Below are positions 18,143 through 25,708 of a DNA stretch of 33,255 nt, one piece after another. Under the pieces are notes generated by a model. It worked only from the letters and a program-made list of their open reading frames with translations. It had not been told where the DNA came from and did no database searches. How positions within the stretch are numbered: the first letter of the stretch is position 1; every line of letters starts with the position of its first letter. The stretch comes from Neomesorhizobium albiziae (GTDB lineage Bacteria > Pseudomonadota > Alphaproteobacteria > Rhizobiales > Rhizobiaceae): contig NZ_FOSL01000033.1 of assembly GCF_900114255.1 (NCBI RefSeq), forward strand, positions 1 through 33,255, given 5' to 3'. The translations under genes were made by a program, and so were the position numbers.

Positions 18143-18170
18143 GCGGCCGGCTTCAACCGGAGCCGGCCGC
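18143..18170 (+). terminator. Hairpin with T-run between nifK and nifE (attenuator-like)
   Basis: Perfect 10-bp inverted repeat GCGGCCGGCT / AGCCGGCCGC with an 8-nt loop, followed directly by TTTT. It looks like an intrinsic terminator within the operon. Read-through would give lower expression of the assembly genes nifEN than of the structural genes nifHDK. Confidence 0.65.
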
Positions 18171-18189
18171 TTTTCGAGGGAGACCGGCA

Positions 18190-19680
18190 ATGTCCTTGTT
18201 CAATGCCAAAATCCAGGATGTCTTCAACGAGCCCGCCTGCCAGAAGAACCAGGGCAAGGACGCCAAGGCGCGCAACAAGGGTTGTTCGAAACCCCTAACA
18301 CCCGGGGCGGCAGCCGGCGGCTGCGCCTTCGACGGCGCCAAGATCGTGCTGCAGCCGATCACCGACGTCGCGCATCTGATCCATGCGCCGCTCGCCTGCG
18401 AGGGCAATTCCTGGGACAATCGCGGCACGGCTTCGTCCGGGCCAACGCTGTGGCGCACCAGCTTCACGACCGACCTCACCGAACTCGATGTGGTGATGGG
18501 GCAGGGCGAGAGGAAGCTTTTCAAAGCGATCCGCGAGATCAAGGAGGCCTACGCGCCGCCGGCGATCTTCGTCTATTCCGCCTGCGTGACGGCGCTGATC
18601 GGCGACGACATCGAAGCCGTCTGCAAACGCGCGGCGGAAAAGTTCGGCTTGCCGGTGGTGCCGGTCAATGCGCCGGGCTTGGTCGGCTCCAAGAACCTCG
18701 GCAACAAGCTCGCCGGCGAGGCGTTGCTCGATCATGTCATCGGCACGGTGGAGCCCGACGACGCCGGCCCCTACGACATCAATATCCTTGGCGAATTCAA
18801 CCTCTCCGGCGAGTTCTGGCTGGTGAAGCCGCTCCTCGATCGGCTCGGCATCCGGGTGCGCGCCAGCATTCCGGGCGACGCGCGCTATCTCGACGTTGCC
18901 TCCGCGCACCGCGCCAGGGCGACGATGATGGTGTGCTCGACCGCGCTTATCAATCTCGCCCGCAAGATGGAGGAGCGCTGGGACATTCCGTTGTTCGAAG
19001 GCTCCTTCTACGGCATCACCGACACCTCGGAAGCGCTGCGCCAGATCGCGGGGCTGCTCGTGAAGAAGGGCGCCGATCCGGAGCTGCTCGACCGCACAGA
19101 GACGCTGATCGCGGAGGAGGAGGCGATTGGGTGGAAGAAACTCGAGGCCTACCGGCGGCGGCTCCAAGGCAAGCGCGTGCTGCTCAACACCGGCGGTGTG
19201 AAGTCCTGGTCGGTCGTCCATGCGCTGATGGAGATCGGAATTGAGATCGTGGGCACCTCGGTCAAGAAATCGACGGTCGAAGACAAAGAGCGCCTCAAAC
19301 AGATCCTCAAGGACGAGAACCACATGTTCGAGTCGTTGGCACCGCGCGAGCTTTACGCCATGCTTTCAGAACACAAGGCCGACATCATGCTGTCGGGCGG
19401 GCGCACGCAATTCATCGCGCTGAAGGCCAAGATACCCTGGCTCGATATCAACCAGGAGCGCCAACACCCTTATGCCGGCTATGACGGCATGGTGGAACTC
19501 GTACGCCAGATCGACCTCGCCATTCATAACCCGATCTGGTGCCAGGTGCGGGAGCCGGCACCGTGGGATTGCCAGCCTGCCGTGAAGGACGAACTGCCGA
19601 GCACGAAAAGCGAGACCGCGACTGTGCACGCTTTCAAGAAATTCGCCGGCACGACGGCCGACGACTTCGGCGAGTGTTGA
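18190..19680 (+). CDS. nifE: FeMo-cofactor scaffold protein NifE
   Basis: A 496-residue homologue of NifD that pairs with NifN to form the scaffold on which NifB-co matures into FeMo-co. The NifE-type N-terminus is visible: EPACQKNQGKDAKARNKGCS, then KPLTPGAAAGGCAFDGAKIV, then LIHAPLACEGNSWDNRG. Further cysteines lie in YSACVTALIGDDIEAVC. The FeMo-co Cys/His pair of NifD is not conserved in the same form. The ATG at 18190 follows GAGGGAGA. The nifN start is 9 bp downstream. Expression probably depends on read-through of the hairpin at 18143-18170. Confidence 0.98.
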   Translation: MSLFNAKIQDVFNEPACQKNQGKDAKARNKGCSKPLTPGAAAGGCAFDGAKIVLQPITDVAHLIHAPLACEGNSWDNRGTASSGPTLWRTSFTTDLTELDVVMGQGERKLFKAIREIKEAYAPPAIFVYSACVTALIGDDIEAVCKRAAEKFGLPVVPVNAPGLVGSKNLGNKLAGEALLDHVIGTVEPDDAGPYDINILGEFNLSGEFWLVKPLLDRLGIRVRASIPGDARYLDVASAHRARATMMVCSTALINLARKMEERWDIPLFEGSFYGITDTSEALRQIAGLLVKKGADPELLDRTETLIAEEEAIGWKKLEAYRRRLQGKRVLLNTGGVKSWSVVHALMEIGIEIVGTSVKKSTVEDKERLKQILKDENHMFESLAPRELYAMLSEHKADIMLSGGRTQFIALKAKIPWLDINQERQHPYAGYDGMVELVRQIDLAIHNPIWCQVREPAPWDCQPAVKDELPSTKSETATVHAFKKFAGTTADDFGEC

Positions 19681-19689
19681 GGAAAGCCG

Positions 19690-21072
19690 ATGGTCCGCAT
19701 CCTTTCCCAGACCAAATCGGCGGCGGTCAATCCGCTGAAGTCGTCGCAGCCGCTGGGTGCCGCCTTCGCCTTTCTTGGGGTCGATGGTGCGATGCCGCTG
19801 TTCCACGGCAGCCAGGGCTGCACCAGCTTCGCGCTCGTGCTCTTCGTGCGGCATTTCAAGGAAACGATCCCCTTGCAGACCACGGCGATGGACGAAGTGG
19901 CGACGATCCTTGGCGGGGCGGACCATCTGGAACAGGCGATTCTCAACCTCAAGACCCGCACAAAGCCAAAGCTGATCGGGGTCTGCACGACGGCGCTGGT
20001 GGAAACCCGTGGCGAGGATTCCGCAAGCCATATCACCAATATCAAGCTGAAGCGCGCGGAAGAACTCGCGGGTACGGAGGTCGTGCTGGCCAATACGCCG
20101 GATTTCGACGGCGCGATCGAAGAGGGCTGGGCCAAGGCTGTCACCGCGATGATCGAAGGGATTACACGGCCCGGCGAGCAGGCGCGGCAGTTGAAGAAGA
20201 TCGCGATCCTGCCCGGCTGGAACCTCACTGTGGCTGACATCGAGCATTTGCGTGAGATGGTGGAAAGCTTTGGGCTCAAGCCGGTGATCCTGCCGGACGT
20301 CTCCGGCTCGCTCGACGGTACGGTGCCCGACCGCTGGGTCCCGACCACCTATGGCGGCACCAGCGTCGAGGATATTCGCGAGCTTGGCACGGCGGTGCAA
20401 TGCATCGTCATCGGCGAGCATATGCGCCACCCGGCGGAGGTGCTGCAGAGGTTGACCGGCGTGACTTACGTGCTGTTCCAGTCGCTGACCGGATTGAAGG
20501 GCGTCGACCGGTTCGTCTCGCTGCTGTCCGCGATTTCGGGCGCGGCGGTGCCGGCCGGGGTGCGCCGTCGCCGGGCGCAATTACAGGATGCGTTGCTCGA
20601 CGGACATTTCCATTTCGGCGGCAAGAAAATTGCGATCGCTGCCGAACCAGACCAGCTCTACCAGCTCGCGACCTTCTTCATCGGCATGGGCTCCGAAATC
20701 GCGGCGGCCGTCACCACGACCGGTACGTCGAAAATTCTCGAGAAAGTGCCGGCGGAATCGGTCCAGGTCGGCGATCTCGGCGATCTGGAAGGTCTTGCCG
20801 CCAGCGCTGATCTTCTCGTCACCCATTCGCACGGACGCCAGGCGGCGGAGCGCCTTGGCATTCCCCTCATGCGCGTCGGCTTCCCGGTCTTCGACCGGCT
20901 CGGCAGCCAGCACAAGCTCACAATCCTCTATCAGGGGACCCGCGACCTGATCTTCGAGGTTGCCAACATCTTCCAGGCCAACCAGCACGCGCCTACGCCT
21001 GAGGCACTTGATCCATTCCGTAAGCGAGAAATGCCAGATGAGCTCCGTTCGTCGCCTCTCGCTCGTCACTGA
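19690..21072 (+). CDS. nifN: FeMo-cofactor scaffold protein NifN
   Basis: A 460-residue homologue of NifK and partner of NifE in the NifEN scaffold. Visible are NPLKSSQPLGAAFAFLGVDG, LFHGSQGCTSFALVLFVRHF, the block HFKETIPLQTTAMDEVATIL, CTTALVETRGED and AILPGWNLTVADIEHLREMV. The first P-cluster cysteine of NifK is replaced by Ser (KSSQPLG), as usual in NifN. It starts 9 bp after nifE with AGGAAAG as ribosome-binding site. Its last 35 bp overlap nifX in another frame, so translation of the two is probably coupled. Confidence 0.98.
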   Translation: MVRILSQTKSAAVNPLKSSQPLGAAFAFLGVDGAMPLFHGSQGCTSFALVLFVRHFKETIPLQTTAMDEVATILGGADHLEQAILNLKTRTKPKLIGVCTTALVETRGEDSASHITNIKLKRAEELAGTEVVLANTPDFDGAIEEGWAKAVTAMIEGITRPGEQARQLKKIAILPGWNLTVADIEHLREMVESFGLKPVILPDVSGSLDGTVPDRWVPTTYGGTSVEDIRELGTAVQCIVIGEHMRHPAEVLQRLTGVTYVLFQSLTGLKGVDRFVSLLSAISGAAVPAGVRRRRAQLQDALLDGHFHFGGKKIAIAAEPDQLYQLATFFIGMGSEIAAAVTTTGTSKILEKVPAESVQVGDLGDLEGLAASADLLVTHSHGRQAAERLGIPLMRVGFPVFDRLGSQHKLTILYQGTRDLIFEVANIFQANQHAPTPEALDPFRKREMPDELRSSPLARH

Positions 21073-21535
21073 CGAGGTTCACCCACCGATGCCGGAACGA
21101 CGAGCAGGCGCATTGCGCGTAGCGATCGCCACACAAGACCTGAAGGGCCTCAACGCCCATTTCGGGTCGGCCAAGCGCTTTGCTGTCTACGACGTGACGC
21201 CCGACGAGTGGAATTTCGTGGAAGTCGTGGCCTTCGATGACGTTTCCGATGAGAGCGGGAAGCAACGGACTGAGGGCTATGACCGCATCACCCCGAAGGT
21301 GGAGGCGCTGAAGGGCTGTCATCTCCTGTTTTGTCTGGCAATTGGCGGGCCTTCGGCAGCCAAGGTTGTTTCGGCAAAAATCCATCCGATCAAAGTGCCG
21401 CAGCCCCAATCCATCGAAGAGGTACTGTCGCGCACGCAGACTATGCTCAGGACGGCTCCTCCGCCCTGGCTGCGCAAGGTGCTGGCGGAAGCAGGCGTCG
21501 CCGAAAAGAAACCGTCGTTCGAGGACGAGGACTGA
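21038..21535 (+). CDS. nifX: Nitrogenase cofactor carrier NifX
   Basis: A 165-residue member of the NifX/NafY/NifB-C-terminal family of small proteins that bind NifB-co and transfer it to NifEN. The core domain is clear: ALRVAIATQDLKGLNAHFGS, then AKRFAVYDVTPDEWNFVEVV, then GCHLLFCLAIGGPSAAKVVS. The ATG at 21038 (MSSVRRLSLVTDEVHPPMPE) overlaps the nifN end by 35 bp; an in-frame ATG at 21090 would give a shorter N-terminus and cannot be excluded. Seventeen bases separate it from the DUF269 gene, the standard nifX neighbour. Confidence 0.95.
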   Translation: MSSVRRLSLVTDEVHPPMPERRAGALRVAIATQDLKGLNAHFGSAKRFAVYDVTPDEWNFVEVVAFDDVSDESGKQRTEGYDRITPKVEALKGCHLLFCLAIGGPSAAKVVSAKIHPIKVPQPQSIEEVLSRTQTMLRTAPPPWLRKVLAEAGVAEKKPSFEDED

Positions 21536-22081
21536 AATGAGGAGAAAGCGAAATGTCTGATGCCGCGGTTAGCCCTGCTGTCGCCGATGACGAGGCGGCG
21601 CTTGCCACCCCGTTCGTCAAATGCCTCGTGCGGCTGATCCGTGCTCAGGACTCCTACGGATCATGGGAAGGCAAATCGGACGCCGAACTGCTGGCCGACT
21701 TCATCATCACCAAGGAACAGCGGCGTGCGATCCCGATCATCGGCGATCCCGATCCGGACGTGCTGTGGAGGCTCGACAAGTTTTACACCGCCGTCGGGCT
21801 CGCGATCGAGGAGCGCTCCGGCCTGATGGCATCGCCGATGATGGAGATGAGCCATGAGGGCTTTGGGCGCGTGCTTTTCACGGCCGGGCGGTTGGTCGTT
21901 CTGTCAAAGACCTTGCGCGACGTCCACCGGTTCGGCTTCGAGACGTTCTGGAAACTGGCCGCGGCCGGTACGAAACTGGCCGGCGATGCGGTCGCAGCCA
22001 TCGAAGCCTATCCCGACGTGGCACGGGCGTGATGAAACCGATTTTCGAGCAAGGGGATCATGGCAGGCCTTGAGGAGCCGC
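21534..22081 (+). repeat. Direct repeat, copy A (DUF269 gene and flanks)
   Basis: About 548 bp closely matching copy B at 23978-24521. The repeat begins at GAAATG before the DUF269 start and ends a few codons into the next gene (CCTTGAGGAGC). The two copies differ by scattered substitutions and small indels and bracket about 1.9 kb of inserted sequence. Confidence 0.9.
21553..22032 (+). CDS. NifX-associated nitrogen fixation protein (DUF269)
   Basis: A 159-residue intact DUF269 protein, a family almost always found directly after nifX in diazotrophs; its exact role in cofactor or cluster handling is not established. Typical blocks are [40 protein letters not shown] and LIEERSG-type sequence ([20 protein letters not shown]), then [20 protein letters not shown]. 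The start ATG follows AGGAGAAA. This is the working copy; a second copy at 23996 is broken. In other rhizobia the next gene is DUF683; here a regulator gene has been placed between them. Confidence 0.93.
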   Translation: MSDAAVSPAVADDEAALATPFVKCLVRLIRAQDSYGSWEGKSDAELLADFIITKEQRRAIPIIGDPDPDVLWRLDKFYTAVGLAIEERSGLMASPMMEMSHEGFGRVLFTAGRLVVLSKTLRDVHRFGFETFWKLAAAGTKLAGDAVAAIEAYPDVARA

Positions 22082-22140
22082 GACGGCCAGCCCACTCAGC
22101 CGACGCGGTCGAGGCCAATTTGGTTCTCGGGATAGCGCCG

Positions 22141-22845
22141 ATGAAGCCACTGGTCCTGATCTGTTCGCAAGATGCGGAGTTCTATCTGTTCCTCAGTCAC
22201 ATCCTGGAGGCGGACGGCTTCACGAGTGAGCCGGCAGGCGGAGTGAAGGAAGCACTTGCATTGGCCGACGAAAGGGAGCTGCAGGCCGTGGTGCTGGACT
22301 GCGGGCCGTCAAGCGCGACAGGGTCCACAATCTGCGCCCGGCTCAAGCATGAGCCCCGGACCGGCGGCCTGCTCGTTATTGCCCTCATCGCGCCCGGCGC
22401 CGAGAACCAGCACCTCGATCTCTTAAAGGCAGGCATTGACGAGAGCTTTGTGCGACCGATCGCGCCGGCCAAGCTGCTCGACTATCTACGGGCGAAGCTG
22501 GCCCTGGCGAAGCCGGGTTCAAACGGGATTGAAAACGGCAGCTGGCTCTGCTGCGGCAGCCTTGAGATGAAGCCTGATGCCCGCCGGGTTCGCGGTAATG
22601 GCCACGAGATCCATCTCGGACCGATCGAGTTCAACCTGCTGCGGTATTTGCTTGAGGCTCCCGGCAAGGTCTTCAGCCGAGACGAGCTGATCCGCGCGGC
22701 CTGGCCGGAAAATATCCATATCGGTGTACGCACCGTCGATGTCCATATTAGCCGGATCAGAAAGGCGCTGAAGACTGCTTCGCCCGGCAGCTTCATTCGT
22801 ACCATCAGGTCGGCCGGCTACATGATCGAGGATCCGGACGGCTGA
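22141..22845 (+). CDS. Winged-helix response regulator with degenerate receiver domain
   Basis: A protein of 234 residues (start ATG 22141) with an N-terminal CheY-like domain and a C-terminal OmpR/PhoB winged helix (HLGPIEFNLLRYLLEAPGKV, then SRDELIRAAWP, then RTVDVHISRIRKALK and RTIRSAGYMIE). The receiver keeps the central Asp (VVLDCG). The N-terminal acidic pair is replaced (ICSQDAE), the Thr/Ser position is hydrophobic (IALIAPG) and the conserved Lys is Arg (FVRPIAP), so phosphorylation control is unlikely. TtsI, the rhizobial type III secretion activator, is an OmpR-type protein of similar size and is one possible relative. An in-frame ATG at 22060 comes from duplicated DUF683 start sequence and would add 27 chimeric residues. 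No sensor kinase is nearby. Confidence 0.85.
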   Translation: MKPLVLICSQDAEFYLFLSHILEADGFTSEPAGGVKEALALADERELQAVVLDCGPSSATGSTICARLKHEPRTGGLLVIALIAPGAENQHLDLLKAGIDESFVRPIAPAKLLDYLRAKLALAKPGSNGIENGSWLCCGSLEMKPDARRVRGNGHEIHLGPIEFNLLRYLLEAPGKVFSRDELIRAAWPENIHIGVRTVDVHISRIRKALKTASPGSFIRTIRSAGYMIEDPDG

Positions 22846-22950
22846 ATGGGTAACGGTGCGGTGCCATTTCCCATCTCCCTCTTGCTGAGGGCAAGTCTTG
22901 CGGCTTCGAGCGCGCTTACAGGTACGACATAGTCAGAAAGAAGCAGTCAG

Positions 22951-23826
22951 ATGGCCTTTAAAACCGTGCTCAGTGTGACGGGAGCTGACCACTCCGATCA
23001 GGACGTCAGAACAGCTGCCAGCTTGTGTGCCGAGGTCGGCGCGGATCTTTCCGTACTGGTCATCAGATCTGCCACGCGTCCGCCGATGGGCGACGGCATC
23101 CCCGTGTGGCCTGAACAACGCGCACAGGACATGGCCAGACTGGAAAATCGGTCTAGGCAAATCGAGAGACTTTCACAGGGCATGGCCAGACTGGAAAAAC
23201 AGTCCAGGGAAATCCAGGCTCTGCTGGGAACCATGCGGCTTTCCTATGACGTCGATACTGACTATTGCGACCACGCCAGCGTCGGTGACGTGGTGCGGCA
23301 GCGGGCGCTTTGCGCGGACCTAACAATCGTCGGACCCGCACTTCTCAACGACAGTGATCTCGGACCCCTTGTTATGAACGGCAGCCTGTTCGAAACGGGA
23401 AAGCCGGTGCTTGTTGTGCCGAAGGGCGCCGAGGCGACTCTGTGGCCACAGCGCGTGCTGGTCGGCTGGGATTCGCGAGTCGAGGCGTCCCGTGCGGTTC
23501 GCGAAGCGCTGGACCTCCTATCCCATGCCAAGGAGGTTCGTGTCACACTGGTCGATCCGGAGCCGACCTACAACGGAAACGGCGCCGAGCCGGGAGCCGA
23601 CATCACTGCCTATCTCGCTCGGCACGGTGTTCGTGTGGTGGTGGACCGGTTGCCGAGCGCCGGCCAATCGATTGACACGGTGCTCGCGCAGCACGCAATC
23701 GACACGTCTGCCGACATGATAGTCATGGGCGCTTATGGCCACCGCCGGCTGCGTGAGCGGATCTTCGGCGGCGTGGCGAGATGGATACTTGAGAAGCCGC
23801 CATTGCCCCTGTTTTTGGCTCGCTGA
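22951..23826 (+). CDS. Universal stress protein, tandem UspA domains
   Basis: A 291-residue protein with two Usp domains. The first starts MAFKTVLSVTGADHSDQDVR with LCAEVGADLSVLVIRS and runs to KPVLVVPKG. The second starts RVLVGWDSRVEASRAVREAL and ends in IVMGAYGHRRLRERIFGGVA, close to the ATP-binding GxxGx9G pattern. Between the first strand and helix is an insertion with two copies of a 17-residue unit (MARLENRSRQIERLSQG and MARLEKQSREIQALLG, from 23131 and 23182). The insertion is charged and probably a helical or coiled extension. The gene lies in the block inserted between the DUF269 copies and is 105 bp downstream of the regulator. Family members bind ATP and act in stress survival; the partner here is unknown. 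Confidence 0.9.
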   Translation: MAFKTVLSVTGADHSDQDVRTAASLCAEVGADLSVLVIRSATRPPMGDGIPVWPEQRAQDMARLENRSRQIERLSQGMARLEKQSREIQALLGTMRLSYDVDTDYCDHASVGDVVRQRALCADLTIVGPALLNDSDLGPLVMNGSLFETGKPVLVVPKGAEATLWPQRVLVGWDSRVEASRAVREALDLLSHAKEVRVTLVDPEPTYNGNGAEPGADITAYLARHGVRVVVDRLPSAGQSIDTVLAQHAIDTSADMIVMGAYGHRRLRERIFGGVARWILEKPPLPLFLAR

Positions 23827-23847
23827 CTGGTTTCGGAGTAGCACCCG

Positions 23848-24003
23848 ATGCTGTTCGACGCTCTGCTCCCCCTGCTCCCCTATCTTGATGCCAATTCGGA
23901 GAAAGTCGCGGGAAACGCGGCAAATTTCGCGAAGCTCCTCGGAGCCAATCTGCACTCGCCGTCGCCGTGGACACCCCGAAATGGAGAAAAGCGAAATGTC
24001 TGA
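23848..24003 (+). pseudogene. Truncated universal stress protein start
   Basis: The frame begins MLFDALLPLLPYLDANSEKV, then GNAANFAKLLGANLH. This resembles the first strand and helix of a UspA domain. After about 36 residues it runs into sequence upstream of the second DUF269 copy and stops at 24001-24003. It is the 5-prime end of a second usp gene cut off by the duplication junction at about 23978. Confidence 0.55.
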
Positions 24004-24521
24004 TGCCGCGGTTAGCCCTGCTGTCGCCGAGGACGAGGCGGCGCTTGCCACCCCGTTCGTCAAATGCCTCGTGCGGCTGATCCGTGCTCAGGATTCCTAC
24101 GGGTGATGGGAAGGCAAATCGGACCCCGAACTGCTGGTCGACTTCATCATCACCAAGGAACAGCAGCGTGCGATCCCGATCATCGGCGATCCCGACCCGG
24201 ACGTGCTGTGGAGGCTCGACATTTTTTACACGGCCGTGGGGCTTGCGATCGAGGAGCGCTCCGGCCTGATGGCATCGCAGATGATGGAGATGAGCCATGA
24301 GGGCTTTGGGCGCGTGCTTTTCACGGCCGGGCGGTTGGTCGTTTTGTCGAAGACCTTGCGCGACGCACCGGTTCGGCTTCGAGACGTTCTGGAAACTGGC
24401 CGCCGCCGGTACGAAACTGGCCGGCGATGCGGTCGCGGCCATCGAAGCCTATCCCGACGTGGCGCGGGCGTGATGAAACCGATTTTCGAGGAAGGGATCA
24501 TGTCGGACCTTGAGGAGCTGC
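23978..24521 (+). repeat. Direct repeat, copy B (dead DUF269 gene and DUF683 start)
   Basis: Second copy of the 21534-22081 segment. It runs without a break into the intact DUF683 gene, so this right end is the ancestral junction. Copy A instead runs into the winged-helix gene upstream region. Confidence 0.9.
23996..24473 (+). pseudogene. Second DUF269 (NifX-associated) gene, inactivated
   Basis: Nearly identical to the gene at 21553. Codon 37, TCA (Ser) in the intact copy, is TGA here (24104-24106). A two-base deletion near 24365 (GACGCACCGG against GACGTCCACCGG) shifts the frame for the last third. Both lesions are independent, so the copy is a pseudogene. It still keeps the AAGCGAAATG start region and the natural junction to DUF683. 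Confidence 0.9.
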
Positions 24522-24703
24522 AGAAGAAAGTCCGCAAGCTGCAGTCGCGTGCGGGAACTGCGAAGATGGAATTGCACGACCTCGCCGAGGACCTCCCGGT
24601 CAACTTGACCGAGATCAAGGCGGTCGCCGAGAAAACCTTCGACGTTTTTGCCGAGTTGGACGCGGCCAAGAGAGAGCTCGCTGCCTTGGAGAATTCACGA
24701 TGA
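24500..24703 (+). CDS. DUF683 (CCE_0567-like) nif-associated small protein
   Basis: A 67-residue mostly helical protein: [20 protein letters not shown], then [20 protein letters not shown], ending [12 protein letters not shown]. The family regularly accompanies nifX, DUF269 and ferredoxin genes in nif clusters; function is not established, but small coiled-coil members may bind metal or assist cluster delivery. The ATG at 24500 follows GAAGGGA. It overlaps the fdxB start by four bases (ATGA), so the two are coupled. Transcription must come through, or start in, the duplicated block. Confidence 0.9.
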   Translation: MSDLEELQKKVRKLQSRAGTAKMELHDLAEDLPVNLTEIKAVAEKTFDVFAELDAAKRELAALENSR

Positions 24704-25020
24704 GCGCTTTCGTCACCCGCGACGGCTCCAGATGGATGCCGCAATATCTGACCGCTATCGATGGCGCCACTTGCATTGGCTGCGGCCGCTGCTTCAAGGT
24801 CTGCTCGCGCGAGGTCATGCACCTTTGCGGCGTCGATGACGCGGGTGAAGTCCTCGGCGCCTGCGACGGCGAGGACGACGACTTCGATGGCGAGCTCAAT
24901 CGTATGATCATGGTCGTCGACAATGCCGGCCGCTGCATTGGCTGCGGAGCCTGCGCCCGCGTCTGCCCGAAGAACTGCCAGACCCATGTCGCGGCCGATG
25001 AGCTCGCTGCATTGACCTGA
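24700..25020 (+). CDS. fdxB: Nif-specific 2x[4Fe-4S] ferredoxin III
   Basis: A 106-residue ferredoxin with two cluster motifs: C25-IG-C28-GR-C31-FKV-C35, and C79-IG-C82-GA-C85-ARV-C89-P. A long acidic insert ([15 protein letters not shown]) lies between them, as in ferredoxin III (FdxB) of nif clusters. A further Cys (KNC, residue 93) follows the second motif. The likely role is electron transfer to nitrogenase or to cofactor assembly. The start overlaps the DUF683 stop. The following small membrane-protein gene begins 23 bp downstream. Confidence 0.95.
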   Translation: MSAFVTRDGSRWMPQYLTAIDGATCIGCGRCFKVCSREVMHLCGVDDAGEVLGACDGEDDDFDGELNRMIMVVDNAGRCIGCGACARVCPKNCQTHVAADELAALT

Positions 25021-25043
25021 CGGACAAAACCAGGAGAACGGCG

Positions 25044-25310
25044 TTGCCCTTTAGGATCTTTTATCGCGTCCTGCGGCTGGTCCTGTGCGCCAACGCTCTA
25101 ACGGTCTACTTCGTCTTGCATTCCATCCGCACGGCAATCCTCACAACGCTGGCTTTTTCGCTGCTTCTTCAGGTCGCCTATTTCGGAAGCGTGCTCTTTC
25201 TGGTCTGGCGGTCTAGCTGCGCTCGCGGAGCTGGCCAAAGGGCTGAGCATTTCGGTAGTAGCCAGGAGGATCGGCACGAGTCGCCAGACTACAATGAGGG
25301 TGAGGAATGA
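25044..25310 (+). CDS. Small membrane protein, SyrA/ExoX-type exopolysaccharide regulator
   Basis: An 88-residue inner-membrane protein with two hydrophobic segments, about 8-30 (VLRLVLCANALTVYFVLHSI) and 33-55 (ILTTLAFSLLLQVAYFGSVL). The block LLQVAYFGSVLFLVW matches the conserved segment of the ExoX/PsiA/SyrA family of small exopolysaccharide production regulators in rhizobia. The TTG start is supported by CAGGAGAA eight bases upstream. The C-terminal tail is hydrophilic (GAGQRAEHFGSSQEDRHESP). Position right after fdxB suggests co-expression with nitrogen fixation, linking polysaccharide output to the bacteroid state; that is inference. Confidence 0.7.
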   Translation: MPFRIFYRVLRLVLCANALTVYFVLHSIRTAILTTLAFSLLLQVAYFGSVLFLVWRSSCARGAGQRAEHFGSSQEDRHESPDYNEGEE

Positions 25311-25708
25311 ATCCTCAGATAGGCTCCAGCTTGGTCAAATGCGCGGGCTATCGCCGCTCCCTTTAGGAGGCCGTGACAAGATCAGTGCTCAGATTCACGC
25401 CACTTTGGACCAACCATGAACATTGAGCTGATCGTTGAAGGAATACCGTGCTTGGTATGGTCAGAGGCGACCGCATTCCGGTCACTCTAGCGCCGAGGGA
25501 GATGCAGCCTTTCGGTTCCATAGGCATTGGGAGACTTCGGAGCACGCGGCATGCGGGTTGCTTCGTCTCGATGACGAACGAGGCGCTGGAAATAATGCGG
25601 GGCTCTTCTGGGATATCGGCGAGCGCAGCTGACCTCAAATCAAACGCGCCTCTTAGAATGACTTGTGCATAGCCAATTTCAGCTCAATCACGTATCGCTG
25701 GAGACAAC
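25311..25708. other. Intergenic region upstream of acdS
   Basis: Short frames on both strands (for example 25448-25672 forward) have no recognisable motif or convincing ribosome-binding site. A GG-N10-GC sequence at 25548-25561 (GGCATGCGGGTTGC) is a possible but weak sigma-54 promoter for acdS. I find no TGT-N10-ACA site upstream of it. Confidence 0.3.

Noticed and set aside
22060-22140. N-terminal extension of the response regulator from the ATG at 22060
   Set aside because: The first codons are duplicated DUF683 start sequence and the next residues are not receiver-like. I chose 22141 but kept the longer form as a finding.
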